DNA from: JAYUHK01 sp043778415
GTDB taxonomy: Bacteria; Bacteroidota; Bacteroidia; Chitinophagales; Saprospiraceae
Assembly: GCA_043778415.1 (NCBI GenBank)
Contig: JAYWGG010000264.1
Span: 1-15,661, forward strand
Direction of reading: 5' to 3'
Length of the DNA stretch: 15,661 nucleotides
Both the position numbers and the translations under genes were made by a program. This document shows positions 1-7,009 of this stretch, piece after piece (position 1 is the first letter of the stretch; every line of letters starts with the position of its first letter). A model generated the notes under the pieces. It saw nothing but the letters and a program-made list of their open reading frames with translations. It was not told the DNA's origin and did not search any database.

Positions 1-11
1 GGAAGGAGAAG

Positions 12-246
12 AAAGTAACCAAAAAAATCAAGTGCTCTGTATAAATTCTAAAGTTTTTGCTTAAAAATCCCGTCGGCGCGCGAAAAATACTCGTCGGCTC
101 CGCCAGACTCAAACAGTTTTCGCTTCACCAGACGATATTTTTGCAAAAACTTGAATTTCTACAAGGCACGTCTGAAAATACACTCACATCGAATAAAATG
201 CCGTCTAAAATTTTAGTAAAAAAATATTTTTGCGTAACATGGGTTA
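12..246. repeat. Dispersed 235-bp direct repeat, copy 1
   Basis: This stretch recurs in the same orientation at 9842-10076. Bases 12-180 match with only one substitution (position 100) and one inserted base in the second copy, while the last 65 bases have drifted to roughly three quarters identity. Homology stops exactly at the GTTA that contains the stop codon of the minus-strand lipoprotein gene (TTA at 244-246). It contains several CGTCGGC and CTTC(G/A)CCAGAC submotifs. No convincing protein is encoded; open frames through it differ from copy to copy. It resembles the dispersed intergenic repeats common in Bacteroidota genomes (inference). Confidence 0.85.
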
Positions 247-681
247 ATATTTTTTGCTTGGACTCCTTCTTCTATACGGTTGGACATAAGTTCCATCTTT
301 TTTATAGTAACCTTTTACATCTACTGATTTATCAAAGACTGTCGTTGAACGTGACTTTCCTCTACTATCTTTTGTCGAATATCCATACAAATCTCCGTCG
401 ATGTCTGAATTGAATTCGTGGTAATCCTCAAATGAATTACTATGCAAAAACCCTTGGCAACTATTTCCGTAAATAACAAAGTAATATTTTTCATACCTTT
501 CTTTTATCAAGAGTTGAGTTCCTACAGGGACGCTACACAAAATGATTGAAGTCGTGTCTTTTTGGTTATAAATTTGTGTAGGCCTAATAGTCTGTCCAAC
601 ATAATAGACAGTTGAGCAACTTTGCATAAGCAGCAAAGTAATAAAAATAATCGTAAAATTTTTGTATAAAATAAGTTTCAT
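244..681 (-). CDS. SH3-like domain lipoprotein
   Basis: This encodes a 145-residue exported lipoprotein. A hydrophobic segment (about residues 9-19) is followed by MQSC, giving a lipidated Cys22, so the mature protein should be anchored in the envelope. Residues about 33-85 look like a bacterial SH3-type fold (IYNQKDTTSIILCSVPVGTQ, then a GFLHS turn), which in other proteins binds peptidoglycan or peptides. The tail (about 120-138) carries VKGYYKKDGTYVQPY, a short motif found at the C-termini of many small bacterial surface proteins. The ATG start directly precedes the signal peptide. The stop codon lies in the edge of the 235-bp repeat. A 288-bp A/T-rich gap separates it from the next gene upstream, so it is probably transcribed alone. 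Its specific ligand is unknown. Confidence 0.8.
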   Translation of the reverse strand: MKLILYKNFTIIFITLLLMQSCSTVYYVGQTIRPTQIYNQKDTTSIILCSVPVGTQLLIKERYEKYYFVIYGNSCQGFLHSNSFEDYHEFNSDIDGDLYGYSTKDSRGKSRSTTVFDKSVDVKGYYKKDGTYVQPYRRRSPSKKY

Positions 682-969
682 AATTATTTATTAAAATTAA
701 ACATTTACACCGAATACTGTGCATTGCAGTCTTTTAGAAGTTTCAAGTTAGCTCTTTGAAAAGTCATAAAATCACTTTTCTAAATTGAAAACCAAATTTT
801 TACTTTAAATAACTAATTGATTATCAGTGTTAAAAAAATTGTACAACACAATATCAACACAAACGTACACACTTTTATTTTCACAACCCAAATTTTTTCA
901 CAATTATTTTTTAAAAATCATCATAAAAGCCGTTTAAAATTTTTATTTTTTACTCGCAACAACCTTCTT
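682..969. other. A/T-rich intergenic region, no gene seen
   Basis: This 288-bp gap lies between the flavin reductase stop and the lipoprotein start, both genes on the minus strand. It should hold the lipoprotein promoter, but I find no clean TAnnTTTG element on the minus strand; TAACTTGA (from about 743-750) is a weak candidate only. Short open frames here are A/T-biased and not credible as genes. No hairpin terminator is evident after the flavin reductase gene. Confidence 0.5.
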
Positions 970-1854
970 TCACCCCTTTGTCGCCATCAATACTTTGGCA
1001 GCCATAGTTGCGTCATTCTCAGTTTCTAAAATTTCTCGAGCGTACAGGTGTTGGGCTTCTTGCGGACGCTCGAACTCCAAAATCTCTCCCAATTTTTTGT
1101 CCTCCTTCTGAAAAGAAAGAATTTCCTCCTGCGTAGGCAACGCCGTAAGCGCAGCGATACGCGCCAACTCGTTGCCGGTCAGCACCAGACTGTGGCGAAT
1201 ATGGCTCGGCAGTCCGTCAAATCCAACGCCGATTTCGTGGACGGGTTGTAGGATAGTTTCTATCGCTTCGCCGCTCGCACGGGTGTAATACGCACGTCCC
1301 ATGCGACCCACGAGGTCGATTTTGTGGGGGTCAATCCGATTTTGAGCGTCCAGCACACGCTCGTCAATGTGCATCATCACGACGTGGCACACGATGAGAT
1401 TGCCTGCGCCGGGTCCGTCGCCGAGCGAAATAACACGTTCCACTTTACACTCCATTTGGACAGGAGATTCTTTGACCCGAAACGGACGCACCAGCTCGGA
1501 AGCCACAGGCGTAAAACCCGCTTTCTCGAACTCACTGACTTGCGGCGGATAGTCAATACTTGCCAACGCCATCTGCCTCACGATGTCGTGGCTCACTACG
1601 TTGATGACGACCTCCATCGTCTGCTCGATGTTGTGGAGCGTGTCTTTGGTGGTGTTGTTTTCGCCCCGCCGATTGCTCGAAAAAATCACAATAGGCGGAT
1701 TGGAACTGAACGCATTAAAAAAACTGTACGGCGCAAGATTCATCACGCCGTCAGCGTCTATCGTGCTTGCGAAAGCAATCGGGCGCGGCGCGACGGCAGC
1801 CAAAAGGTACTGGTGCATATCGCGCTGCGAAGTCGTAGTCGGATTGATAGTCAT
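970..1854 (-). CDS. Flavin reductase-like domain protein (FMN-binding split barrel)
   Basis: This encodes a 294-residue cytoplasmic protein of the flavin reductase/DIM6-NTAB type, which binds FMN and typically passes electrons from NAD(P)H to flavin or acts on small-molecule substrates. The diagnostic N-terminal half is clear: APRPIAFAST (22-31), NLAPYSFFNAFSSNPP (39-54), and KDTLHNIEQTMEVVIN (70-85), the usual flavin phosphate and dimer contacts in this family. The C-terminal third (after about residue 215) is a helical extension rich in Glu and Ala, common in Bacteroidota homologues of this length. No signal peptide is present. It starts 31 bases after the stop of the upstream EEP-family gene on the same strand, so co-transcription is likely. 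The substrate cannot be told from sequence. Confidence 0.88.
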   Translation of the reverse strand: MTINPTTTSQRDMHQYLLAAVAPRPIAFASTIDADGVMNLAPYSFFNAFSSNPPIVIFSSNRRGENNTTKDTLHNIEQTMEVVINVVSHDIVRQMALASIDYPPQVSEFEKAGFTPVASELVRPFRVKESPVQMECKVERVISLGDGPGAGNLIVCHVVMMHIDERVLDAQNRIDPHKIDLVGRMGRAYYTRASGEAIETILQPVHEIGVGFDGLPSHIRHSLVLTGNELARIAALTALPTQEEILSFQKEDKKLGEILEFERPQEAQHLYAREILETENDATMAAKVLMATKG

Positions 1855-1885
1855 GGATTGTTGCTAATTTTTTTTGGTAAAAAAT

Positions 1886-2884
1886 CTAAAAATCTGTATT
1901 TTTGAGTATCGTTGGGCTGCTGAGTTGCGTGCCTGTAGCGAGCTGAAAACTCGCTTCTATGCCTATATGGTCGGACGAACCGCAGCTCAAAGTCTTGAAA
2001 TCTATACATTTGAAATGGTCGGAATGAAAAATATGGTCAATCGGAAGGCTGAACATCGCAAATGCGTTAGTCGGATAAGTAGGCATGAAACCTCGGCGGC
2101 TGTCGCTCAAGTTGGTCATTGCCCGAAATTCTTGTATTTCGTTGGACCACGAAACGACGTTCAGGTCGCCGACCAAAAAAATAGGATTTTTGATGGTTTC
2201 GAGCCTTGCTGCCAAGTTCATGAGGTGTTCTTTGAGCCTTCGGTAGGAGCTATTGCCCAGCGGCGGCTCCGTGTGGGTGCTGACTACGACGAGGTTTTGG
2301 TCGCCGCGCTCAAAACTGTCGCGCCCCAAACTGGCGACAATAGCAGGAATATTATTGTAAAAAAAAGTGTCTATTTTGGAGAACGGTACTTTGGAGTACA
2401 ACGCCAAGCCGTACAAATCCAAGCGCGGCAAGATGATACTGTACGGATAGGTTTTTCGCAGACTCGCATCTACGGTGTCTTTCAAAATCGGCGTAAGTTC
2501 CTGAATAGACACCACCGTAGCGTCGCTTCGCAACATCGTGAGCATCGTCTGGTCGAAATGTTCGTCGGTAGAAGTCAGGTTGATGTGTGATATTTTGAAA
2601 GTCGGCATTTCGGACTCTTTGACGGGAAACATCAGGGAAGAGTTGGACGCATTTTTCAAAAAAATACACAACGCCGCACAGCAGCCAAAACTAACCAGCA
2701 TCGTGCGCTGCATACTGACCATCAAAAACAACAAACCCAACAGCAAATAAAACCACATTATTTGTATCGCAAACCTCATTCCCCAACTGTAAACGAAGTA
2801 ATTGGGGACAAAAATCAGCAACACGCCCAAAATGAGCAGCGCGCTCAACAAGTTTTGCACCTTTTTATTTTGCGTCAGCGGCAT
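1886..2884 (-). CDS. Membrane-anchored endonuclease/exonuclease/phosphatase family protein
   Basis: This encodes a 332-residue protein with three hydrophobic segments (about residues 11-33, 38-58 and 61-77) followed by a complete EEP domain. The expected metal and catalytic residues are present in order: Glu129 in SIQEL, His204 in STHTEPP, Asp240 and Asn242 in VGDLNV, Asp283-His284 in PIDHIF, and Asp305-His306 in the terminal SSDHIGIEA. Members cleave phosphodiesters in DNA, lipids or nucleotides. The membrane anchor suggests an envelope-side catalytic domain, but the substrate is unknown. The frame stays open upstream to a TTG at 3061, but those 59 codons are A/T-biased and unlike protein. 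The ATG at 2882-2884 is therefore preferred. It probably heads a two-gene transcript with the flavin reductase. Confidence 0.88.
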   Translation of the reverse strand: MPLTQNKKVQNLLSALLILGVLLIFVPNYFVYSWGMRFAIQIMWFYLLLGLLFLMVSMQRTMLVSFGCCAALCIFLKNASNSSLMFPVKESEMPTFKISHINLTSTDEHFDQTMLTMLRSDATVVSIQELTPILKDTVDASLRKTYPYSIILPRLDLYGLALYSKVPFSKIDTFFYNNIPAIVASLGRDSFERGDQNLVVVSTHTEPPLGNSSYRRLKEHLMNLAARLETIKNPIFLVGDLNVVSWSNEIQEFRAMTNLSDSRRGFMPTYPTNAFAMFSLPIDHIFHSDHFKCIDFKTLSCGSSDHIGIEASFQLATGTQLSSPTILKNTDF

Positions 2885-2944
2885 TTCGTCGGTTGTCGAA
2901 CTTTTAGTGATAAAAGACAAATTTTTTATTTTTTTTTGTAAAAG

Positions 2945-2952
2945 TAAAGATA
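2945..2952 (-). promoter_or_regulatory. Candidate -7 element for the EEP-family gene
   Basis: On the minus strand this reads TATCTTTA, one base from the Bacteroidota -7 consensus TAnnTTTG. A TTG lies about 20 bases upstream, which fits the -33 position. Transcription would start about 50-55 bases before the chosen ATG at 2884. The call rests on motif matching alone. Confidence 0.4.
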
Positions 2953-3138
2953 CTTCAAAAACTCCAAAACAACAAGTATTTTTAGAAAAATACAATATTT
3001 TTAGATTTTTCGCAAAATAATAAATATGTTTTTTTTGAATAACAAAATTTTGTTTTGACAAAAAAAATGAAAATTGAAATTTGAAAAACAGTAAAATAAT
3101 AATAATGAAATTTTATTTTTATTTCTGAATGAAAGTAT

Positions 3139-3146
3139 TAACTTTG
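3139..3146 (+). promoter_or_regulatory. Candidate -7 element (TAACTTTG) for the PorP-like gene
   Basis: TAACTTTG matches the Bacteroidota -7 consensus TAnnTTTG exactly. The -33 region is only T-rich, with no clear TTTG. It lies 50-75 bases upstream of the two possible ATG codons of the PorP-like gene, a normal leader length. Confidence 0.5.
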
Positions 3147-3222
3147 CTTTCAGAAAGGTTGCAACTCAACCAAAAACCATTAAATTTTTGACCTTATGTT
3201 TCGCACAACAACAAATATCACA

Positions 3223-4287
3223 ATGATAAAAAAACTACCCGCACTGTTGCTTGGGCTTTTTATGTTAGTCAGCTCTCTGACCGACGCTCAAGATATTCAC
3301 TTTTCGCAGTTCTATCTCTCGCCGCTCAACCTCAATCCAGCGATGACGGGCGTGATGAATTGCAATCACCGCTTGGTCGCCAACTTCCGCAATCAGTGGG
3401 CGAGCGTGTTGCGCGGCAACGCCTACAACACGTTTTCGGCTTCTTATGACCAGCGTATTCCAGTCGCTCGCTACGACTATCTCGGCATAGGCGGCACGCT
3501 GTGGGGCGACCGCGCCGGGCAGACCAAATTCAGCACTTTGCAAGGTCGCCTATCGGCTTCTTACAGTAAGAAAATGGGAGGCTCCCGCAATACTGCACAC
3601 TACCTCGTAGTAGGCGCAGATGTAGGACTTACGCAGCGAAGTATAGACTATTTTTCCGCCCAATGGGGCTTACAGAATGACAACGGTGTCTTCAACGGCG
3701 GGCTGGCAAGCGGCGAAAACAATCTCGGTCGCGACAACTTTTTATTTGCGGACGTAGCTGCGGGTTTGCTTTGGTTTTCGGTATTGGACGAAGACAATAA
3801 TTTTTATTTTGGTGGTGCTTATAGCCACCTCAACCGCGCCAATCAGTCTTTCGACAAGGCGAGATTCCAGCCTTTGTGGAGTAAATTCACCATTCATGCG
3901 GGCGGTGAGTTCATGATTGCAGACCGCATGGGACTCGTGCCGGGCGTGGTTATTTTCCTACAAGGTCCATCTTTCCAGCTGAATGCAGGTACTTCTTTGA
4001 AGTTTTTGTTGAGCAACAAGAACAGTTATGACTATCAGGCGTTCCAAGCTGGACTCTGGGCGCGCGTCGCCAACAGATACATAGAAAAAAATAAAAGTGG
4101 CTTTTTAGTGGACGCTTTGATACTTTCTACTCGCTTTGACTACAACCAGTTTTCGGTTGGCTTCAGCTACGACTTGAATGTGTCCAGCCTCACGGCAGCC
4201 AGCAGTTACAACGGTGGATTTGAGTTTTCTTTGGTTTACAAAATCTGTAACCCAGACAATCGCGGTATTTACTGCCCTAATTTTTAA
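3223..4287 (+). CDS. PorP/SprF-family outer-membrane protein (type IX secretion/gliding associated)
   Basis: This encodes a 354-residue protein. An N-terminal signal peptide (1-23, ending TDAQ) leads into FSQFYLSPLNLNPAMTG (about 27-43), the hallmark opening of the PorP/SprF family. The rest alternates polar and hydrophobic residues with many Tyr, Phe and Gly, as expected of an outer-membrane beta-barrel, and ends in SLVYKICNPDNRG. Family members work with the type IX secretion and gliding machinery. Many genomes hold several paralogues, some paired with individual cargo adhesins, so the specific partner here is unknown. An in-frame ATG lies at 3196. I prefer 3223 because it gives a compact MIKK-type signal peptide and an A-rich upstream stretch, but 3196 is possible. 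A strong terminator follows, so it looks monocistronic. Confidence 0.9.
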   Translation: MIKKLPALLLGLFMLVSSLTDAQDIHFSQFYLSPLNLNPAMTGVMNCNHRLVANFRNQWASVLRGNAYNTFSASYDQRIPVARYDYLGIGGTLWGDRAGQTKFSTLQGRLSASYSKKMGGSRNTAHYLVVGADVGLTQRSIDYFSAQWGLQNDNGVFNGGLASGENNLGRDNFLFADVAAGLLWFSVLDEDNNFYFGGAYSHLNRANQSFDKARFQPLWSKFTIHAGGEFMIADRMGLVPGVVIFLQGPSFQLNAGTSLKFLLSNKNSYDYQAFQAGLWARVANRYIEKNKSGFLVDALILSTRFDYNQFSVGFSYDLNVSSLTAASSYNGGFEFSLVYKICNPDNRGIYCPNF

Positions 4288-4320
4288 AGTTGAAATTTAA
4301 ATTGGAATTGTTTCATACAG

Positions 4321-4360
4321 AAAAGTCGTAAATTCGCGATTTACGGCTTTTCTTTTTTTT
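4321..4360. terminator. Bidirectional-looking terminator between PorP-like gene and queG
   Basis: The stem arms AAAAGTCGTAAAT and ATTTACGGCTTTT pair over 13 positions (one G-U) around a TCGCG loop. On the plus strand the stem is followed by a C and eight T. On the minus strand the A-rich left arm supplies a shorter T run. It sits between convergent gene ends at 4287 and 4371. Confidence 0.85.
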
Positions 4361-4370
4361 GTCACAAAAA

Positions 4371-5303
4371 TCACTGTTTTAAAAAATTAATAGTGCGCTG
4401 CAAGCCTTCAAACTTGGTGCGGCGAACAGCAGATTTCGGAAAAACAGTCTGAAAAACCTCTTGCGTAAGGTCTTCCCAATCGCTTTTCGTGAGTTGAAGA
4501 AGCTCGTGCTGCGGCTCGAACTCTGGCGTTTGGTGACGTTTAGAAAACCGGTTCCACGGGCAAACATCTTGGCAAATATCACAACCAAACATCCAGTTGT
4601 CCATTTTTTGATGAAATTCATCGGGAATTGCCTCCCGCAGCTCGATGGTAAGATACGAAATACATTTCGACGCATCTAACAAATAGCCGTCGGGAGCGAT
4701 TGCATCTGTCGGGCAAGCGTCGATGCAGCGCGTGCAAGTACCACAAAAATCTTTTATCGGGTGGTCGTACTCCAGCTCTATGTCGAGCAGCAACTCCGCC
4801 AAAAAAAAGTAAGAACCCTGTTTAGGGTGAATCAGCAAAGTATTTTTTCCGACCCAACCGTTGCCAGCACGCTGCGCCCACTCTCGCTCCATCACTGGCG
4901 CAGAATCTACAAAACATCGCCCGCTAATATCACCAACTTGCTCCCGAAGCCATGTCATCAAAGCCTGTAATTTCGCTTTTATCACGTCGTGATAATCCAT
5001 TCCGTAAGCATATTTTGAGATTTTGGGAGCTGTTTCGTCCGCTTGTTTTTCTTCTGTGTGATAGTTGAAACACAGCGAAACAATGGATTTGGTGCCTTCC
5101 ACCAACTTTCGCGGGTCAATTCTTTTCGCGAAATGATTTTCCATATACTGCATCTTGCCATGCCGACCAGCCTCCAACCAAGCCGTCAGCCGCCGAGCTT
5201 CTTCGGTCAGCTCTTCTGCTCGCGCAATGCCCACAAAATCAAAACCCAAGCGGTGCGCTTCTTCTCGCAACAATCGGGTGTGAATAGCAGTGTTTGTTTT
5301 CAT
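4371..5303 (-). CDS. queG: Epoxyqueuosine reductase QueG
   Basis: This enzyme performs the last step of queuosine synthesis, reducing epoxyqueuosine to queuosine in the wobble position of GUN tRNAs, in the cytoplasm, using cobalamin and two 4Fe-4S clusters. The first cluster motif is CGTCTRCIDACPTDAI with Cys187, 190, 193 and 197. The second is GCDICQDVCPWN with Cys241, 244 and 248, with Cys214 in the intervening KCISYLTIE. FVDSAPVMERE places the family's conserved catalytic Asp at 133. At 310 residues it is the short form common in Bacteroidota and lacks the C-terminal repeat extension of the longer enterobacterial protein. The ATG start is clear. It is divergent from the lipoprotein gene at 5336 and shares a 32-base gap with it. 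Confidence 0.97.
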   Translation of the reverse strand: MKTNTAIHTRLLREEAHRLGFDFVGIARAEELTEEARRLTAWLEAGRHGKMQYMENHFAKRIDPRKLVEGTKSIVSLCFNYHTEEKQADETAPKISKYAYGMDYHDVIKAKLQALMTWLREQVGDISGRCFVDSAPVMEREWAQRAGNGWVGKNTLLIHPKQGSYFFLAELLLDIELEYDHPIKDFCGTCTRCIDACPTDAIAPDGYLLDASKCISYLTIELREAIPDEFHQKMDNWMFGCDICQDVCPWNRFSKRHQTPEFEPQHELLQLTKSDWEDLTQEVFQTVFPKSAVRRTKFEGLQRTINFLKQ

Positions 5304-5335
5304 TTTTTTCGTATTTTTACAAAAATTATTTTTCG

Positions 5336-6118
5336 ATGAAACTATACATCTTTTATCTTTCGGAGCTGCCGAAACGAACTATTTTCGGCATTTCAAAAAA
5401 TGTCACATTTATCTTATTTTTTATTTTATTTCTCGCTGCTTGCCGCTCGTCCAACAAGCAAAATATTCAGGATTATTACTATCCGTTGCGCGACCTCAAA
5501 GAGGCAAAAGTCTATGAGTATCGAGCTGTGGGCAACGATTCGCTGCCGCCATATTATTGGTATTTTCAAACTATTCGGCAAGATAGTGGATTATTTTTTA
5601 CTGGAAATTTTTATGACCAAGATTTTGAAGTTCGCCAACTCACCAGCGAGCGCGTGGTGAAAAGCGGTACGCTGATGCAGCAATATTTGCTTTATCAACC
5701 GGATTCGTCACAGTTCATGCAGTCCGTAGAAGCGGACATCGAAGCTGCCAGCACTTTTCCTTTCGAGGTGACGGATACGAACAGCGTTTTTTTATTCAAG
5801 ATAAAATGGCACGACCTCCACGATACCACCAACACCACAACCCTCGTCCGAAATCGGCGGTTCAAGGGTTTTACAAAATACACTTATCAAGGCAAAGAAT
5901 ACGACTGCGTAGAGTTCGCTGTCCGCGACTTAGTGGATAATTTTCAGCCGAAATTGGGACACATTGAGCCTCAATATTCGGGTCGAGAAATTTATGCCAA
6001 AGGCATCGGTTTGGTATTTTCGAGCAAAGAATTGACTGTCACAAATAAGATAGAATACAAACTTTTTGACATTTACAGCATGGCGGTTTTGGAAGACAAA
6101 TTTAGTAAGAAACAGTAA
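5336..6118 (+). CDS. Uncharacterised lipoprotein
   Basis: This encodes a 260-residue lipoprotein of no family I recognise. A hydrophobic segment (about 24-35) ends in FLAAC, placing the lipidated Cys at residue 36 after an unusually long basic lead-in. The mature part is polar, rich in Tyr, Phe, Asp and Gln, and looks beta-rich. Residues about 217-230 read REIYAKGIGLVFSS, which resembles the 'YAKGIGLV' strand of small Bacteroidota lipoproteins with similar folds (an impression, not a family assignment). The frame is open to a TTG at 5294, inside the queG start. ATG 5336 is preferred because it clears queG. The GLPGLI gene follows 106 bases later without a clear GC-rich terminator, so partial co-transcription is possible. 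Confidence 0.75.
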   Translation: MKLYIFYLSELPKRTIFGISKNVTFILFFILFLAACRSSNKQNIQDYYYPLRDLKEAKVYEYRAVGNDSLPPYYWYFQTIRQDSGLFFTGNFYDQDFEVRQLTSERVVKSGTLMQQYLLYQPDSSQFMQSVEADIEAASTFPFEVTDTNSVFLFKIKWHDLHDTTNTTTLVRNRRFKGFTKYTYQGKEYDCVEFAVRDLVDNFQPKLGHIEPQYSGREIYAKGIGLVFSSKELTVTNKIEYKLFDIYSMAVLEDKFSKKQ

Positions 6119-6224
6119 AAAAATTAATTTTTTTTGTCGCTTTGATATTAATATTCTGAATAGTTCCGTTCTATCGTAGAAGATTTGATTTTAAAACCAT
6201 TTTGCCAAATAAAATATCTATTCA

Positions 6225-7009
6225 ATGAAAAAAATTATTTTTTTATTTTGTTTTTTATGTTTGTGCTGTATGCAGATGCCCAAAATGCACAGTATAAAGT
6301 GACTTATTGGAGTCGCCTAAAAGTTGGAAATGCGACAGGGCGCAACGGAAAAAATACACTTTATTTTGACAATACTTCTGGCTTGTTCGTTTTCTCGGAC
6401 TATCCAAAAAAAGAAAAATGGCAACAAAATGGCAATGATTTTGACGTAACTCCGGGCGACGTGGAGGGGCTTCCCATTTATACCAACCTGAAAGACAAGT
6501 ATTTATATTTTAAATCTGACCAAGTTATCAAAGGTGTATTTCCAATTTTGAAAGAAAATTTGCCCGCTATCAGTTGGAAAATCAGCGGCGAAAGCAAAAA
6601 AATTGAAAAATTCAACTGCATCAAAGCGGAAGGAAGTTTTGCGGGCAGAGTGTATGACGTTTGGTTCAGTCCCGAAATACCTGTCGGATTGGGTCCGCAC
6701 AAACTTGGTGGCTTGCCGGGCTTGATTTTGGAGGCAAAATCGCGCGACGGCTTCGTGGTTTTTGAGTTCAAATCCTACGAAAGTCCTTCGCCAGAAGCCG
6801 TAAAATTGGAAAAACCAAGCGGCGGAAAAGAGATGACATTGAACGAATTAAAAGAACTTTCCATCAAAAGTTTGTTGGAAGCGGAGGCGTTATCTACGGA
6901 AGACGCGCAGACCACGCTGACTCCTCCTCCCCCGAATTGGGATATTGAATTTGACAAATATCCGTTCATCGCCGACTATAAAAGAGCGCGGTCGGCAACA
7001 AAAAAATGA
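6225..7009 (+). CDS. GLPGLI family protein, with apparent one-base frame break after the start
   Basis: This is an exported protein of the Bacteroidota GLPGLI family, about 261 residues once the frame is restored. The name-giving motif GLPGLI lies near residue 163-168 (in HKLGGLPGLILEAKSRDG), and the body shows the family's Tyr-rich opening and beta-strand pattern. Function is unknown; members usually sit beside TonB-type barrel genes, as here. The main frame is open only from a TTG at 6185, giving a poor leader. The natural start, ATG at 6225, is followed by seven A (6228-6234) and is one base out of frame. With eight A it would read MKKNYFFILFFMFVLYADAQ, a textbook signal peptide. Whether this is a sequencing error, a mutation or slippage cannot be told from this sequence. 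The stop overlaps the next gene's ATG. Confidence 0.82.

Larger units (their letters stand above)
2885..3222. other. Divergent intergenic region with promoters for both flanking genes
   Basis: This is 338 bases of strongly A/T-rich DNA between the minus-strand EEP-family gene and the plus-strand PorP-like gene. It holds a candidate promoter in each direction, listed separately. I see no further gene; the open frames on either strand here are low-complexity Lys/Phe/Asn/Ile translations. Confidence 0.6.

Noticed and set aside
57..413. Plus-strand open frame through repeat copy 1 and the lipoprotein 3' end
   Set aside because: The frame is not preserved in repeat copy 2 because of indels, and it runs antisense into the lipoprotein gene.
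1324..1905. Long plus-strand open frame opposite the flavin reductase gene
   Set aside because: Its translation is Arg/His-rich with no recognisable motifs, and it exactly shadows a well-supported gene with family motifs on the other strand.
1874..2590. 238-codon plus-strand open frame opposite the EEP-family gene
   Set aside because: The minus strand carries all catalytic motifs of the EEP family; the plus-strand translation has none and is a codon-bias shadow.
5304..5335. TATTTTTA (5312-5319) as a promoter for the lipoprotein gene
   Set aside because: It lacks the final G of TAnnTTTG and would leave a leader of only about 10 bases; the match is too weak in this T-rich gap to list.
6117..6135. 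A/T palindrome AAAAAAATTAATTTTTTT after the lipoprotein stop as a terminator
   Set aside because: It has no GC pairs and is expected by chance in such A/T-rich DNA; read-through to the GLPGLI gene remains possible.
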